From positions 35,992-43,179 of the forward strand of contig DKVN01000002.1 in the NCBI GenBank assembly GCA_002491225.1: a DNA stretch of 7,188 nucleotides, written 5' to 3'. The DNA comes from Faecalibacterium sp. UBA7177 (GTDB taxonomy: Bacteria > Bacillota > Clostridia > Oscillospirales > Ruminococcaceae). The position numbers and the translations under genes are program-made. This document shows positions 6,803 through 7,188 of this stretch, piece by piece; the first letter of the stretch is position 1, and the number at the start of each line of letters is the position of its first letter. Under the pieces are notes generated by a model, which searched no databases, was not told where the DNA came from, and saw nothing but the letters and a program-made list of their open reading frames with translations.

Positions 6803-7188
6803 TCAGAACCCGCCCGCGGTGCGGGGGAAGGGCAGGACGTCCCGGATGTTGGGGATGCCGGTGAGGTACATGATCAGCCGCTCGAAACCGAGGCCAAACC
6901 CCGCGTGGGGGGCGGTGCCGTAGCGGCGCAGGTCAAGATACCACTCGTAGTCGGCGGTGTCCATGCCCAGCTCGGCCATGCGGGCGGTCAGCACCTCGTA
7001 CCGCTCCTCACGCTGGCTGCCGCCGATCAGCTCGCCCACGCCGGGCACCAGCATGTCGGCCGCCGCCACGGTCTTGCCGTCCGGGTTCTGGCGCATGTAA
7101 AAGCTCTTGATCTCCCTGGGGTAATCGGTTACGAACACCGGCTTGTGATAGATCTGCTCGGTGAGGTACCGCTCGTGCTCGGTCTGCA
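6803..7188 (-). CDS. asnS: Asparaginyl-tRNA synthetase, C-terminal 127 residues (5' end outside window)
   Basis: The frame is open from the right edge of the window to TGA at 6805-6803. The visible part begins QTEHERYLTEQIYHKPVF and contains VTDYPREIKSFYMR, GELIGGSQREER, the DLRRYGTAPHAG segment and class II motif 3 (GFGLGFERL, with the ATP-binding Arg), and closes with NIRDVLPFPRT. This is the well-conserved end of the bacterial asparaginyl-tRNA synthetase catalytic domain, which charges tRNA-Asn in the cytosol. The GTG at 7138-7136 is an internal valine codon: the conserved sequence continues upstream of it. Aspartyl-tRNA synthetase (archaeal type) is the nearest alternative, but the overall wording and the PFPRT ending fit AsnRS. 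The gene is followed after 13 bp by the LtaS-like gene on the same strand. Confidence 0.95.
   Translation of the reverse strand, partial: QTEHERYLTEQIYHKPVFVTDYPREIKSFYMRQNPDGKTVAAADMLVPGVGELIGGSQREERYEVLTARMAELGMDTADYEWYLDLRRYGTAPHAGFGLGFERLIMYLTGIPNIRDVLPFPRTAGGF

Noticed and set aside
7136..7138. GTG as a start codon of a short separate minus-strand gene
   Set aside because: Conserved AsnRS sequence (TEHERYLTEQIYHKP) continues upstream to the window edge, so this is an internal valine of a truncated asnS.
1..7188. CRISPR array, tRNA, rRNA, riboswitch, insertion sequence or phage genes
   Set aside because: No regularly spaced repeats, cloverleaf, transposase or phage-like coding signature was seen on either strand. 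All gaps are short and accounted for.

Overview
The window is a GC-rich, gene-dense bacterial chromosome segment with five protein genes, two of them cut by the window edges. The gene families (a cysteine desulfidase of the CyuA/UPF0597 type, a heterodimeric ABC exporter, an LtaS-like membrane sulfatase-fold enzyme and an asparaginyl-tRNA synthetase), the strong AGGAGG-type ribosome binding sites and the high GC content fit a Bacillota (Clostridia) anaerobe, most likely a GC-rich member of the Oscillospiraceae/Ruminococcaceae. That placement is an inference from gene content. No rRNA, tRNA or other marker in the window fixes it.

Layout. Positions 1-1104 (+) hold the C-terminal 367 residues of the cysteine desulfidase family protein. 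A 116-bp gap follows. It contains a hairpin with a T-tract and, lying across that hairpin, a good sigma-70 type promoter (TTGACA, 17-bp spacer, TATCCT). Two ABC exporter half-transporters follow on the + strand, at 1221-3002 and 2995-4830. They overlap by 8 bp and each has its own ribosome binding site, so they are almost certainly one operon. A bidirectional terminator at 4876-4913 separates them from a convergent minus-strand pair: a partial asnS (6803 to the window end), followed 13 bp downstream by the LtaS-family gene (6789-4927).

How the genes work together. The two ABC proteins have complementary defects. The first has Asp in place of the catalytic Glu and Gln in place of the switch His. 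The second has LSQGQ in place of LSGGQ. Together they would form one consensus and one degenerate ATP site, the arrangement known from heterodimeric exporters such as TM287/288. They can therefore be read as obligate partners of a multidrug or lipid-type exporter whose substrate is unknown. The asnS-LtaS-like pair is probably co-transcribed because of its tight spacing; no functional link between the two is evident. The cysteine desulfidase appears to be an independent unit ending at the hairpin.

No CRISPR array, transposon, phage gene, tRNA or riboswitch was recognised, and the region reads as ordinary core-like genome. The more unusual details are the promoter nested in a terminator-like inverted repeat (1121-1177), a single-nucleotide-loop G-quadruplex motif near the 5' end of the second ABC gene (3048-3064), and the lower GC of the LtaS-like gene.
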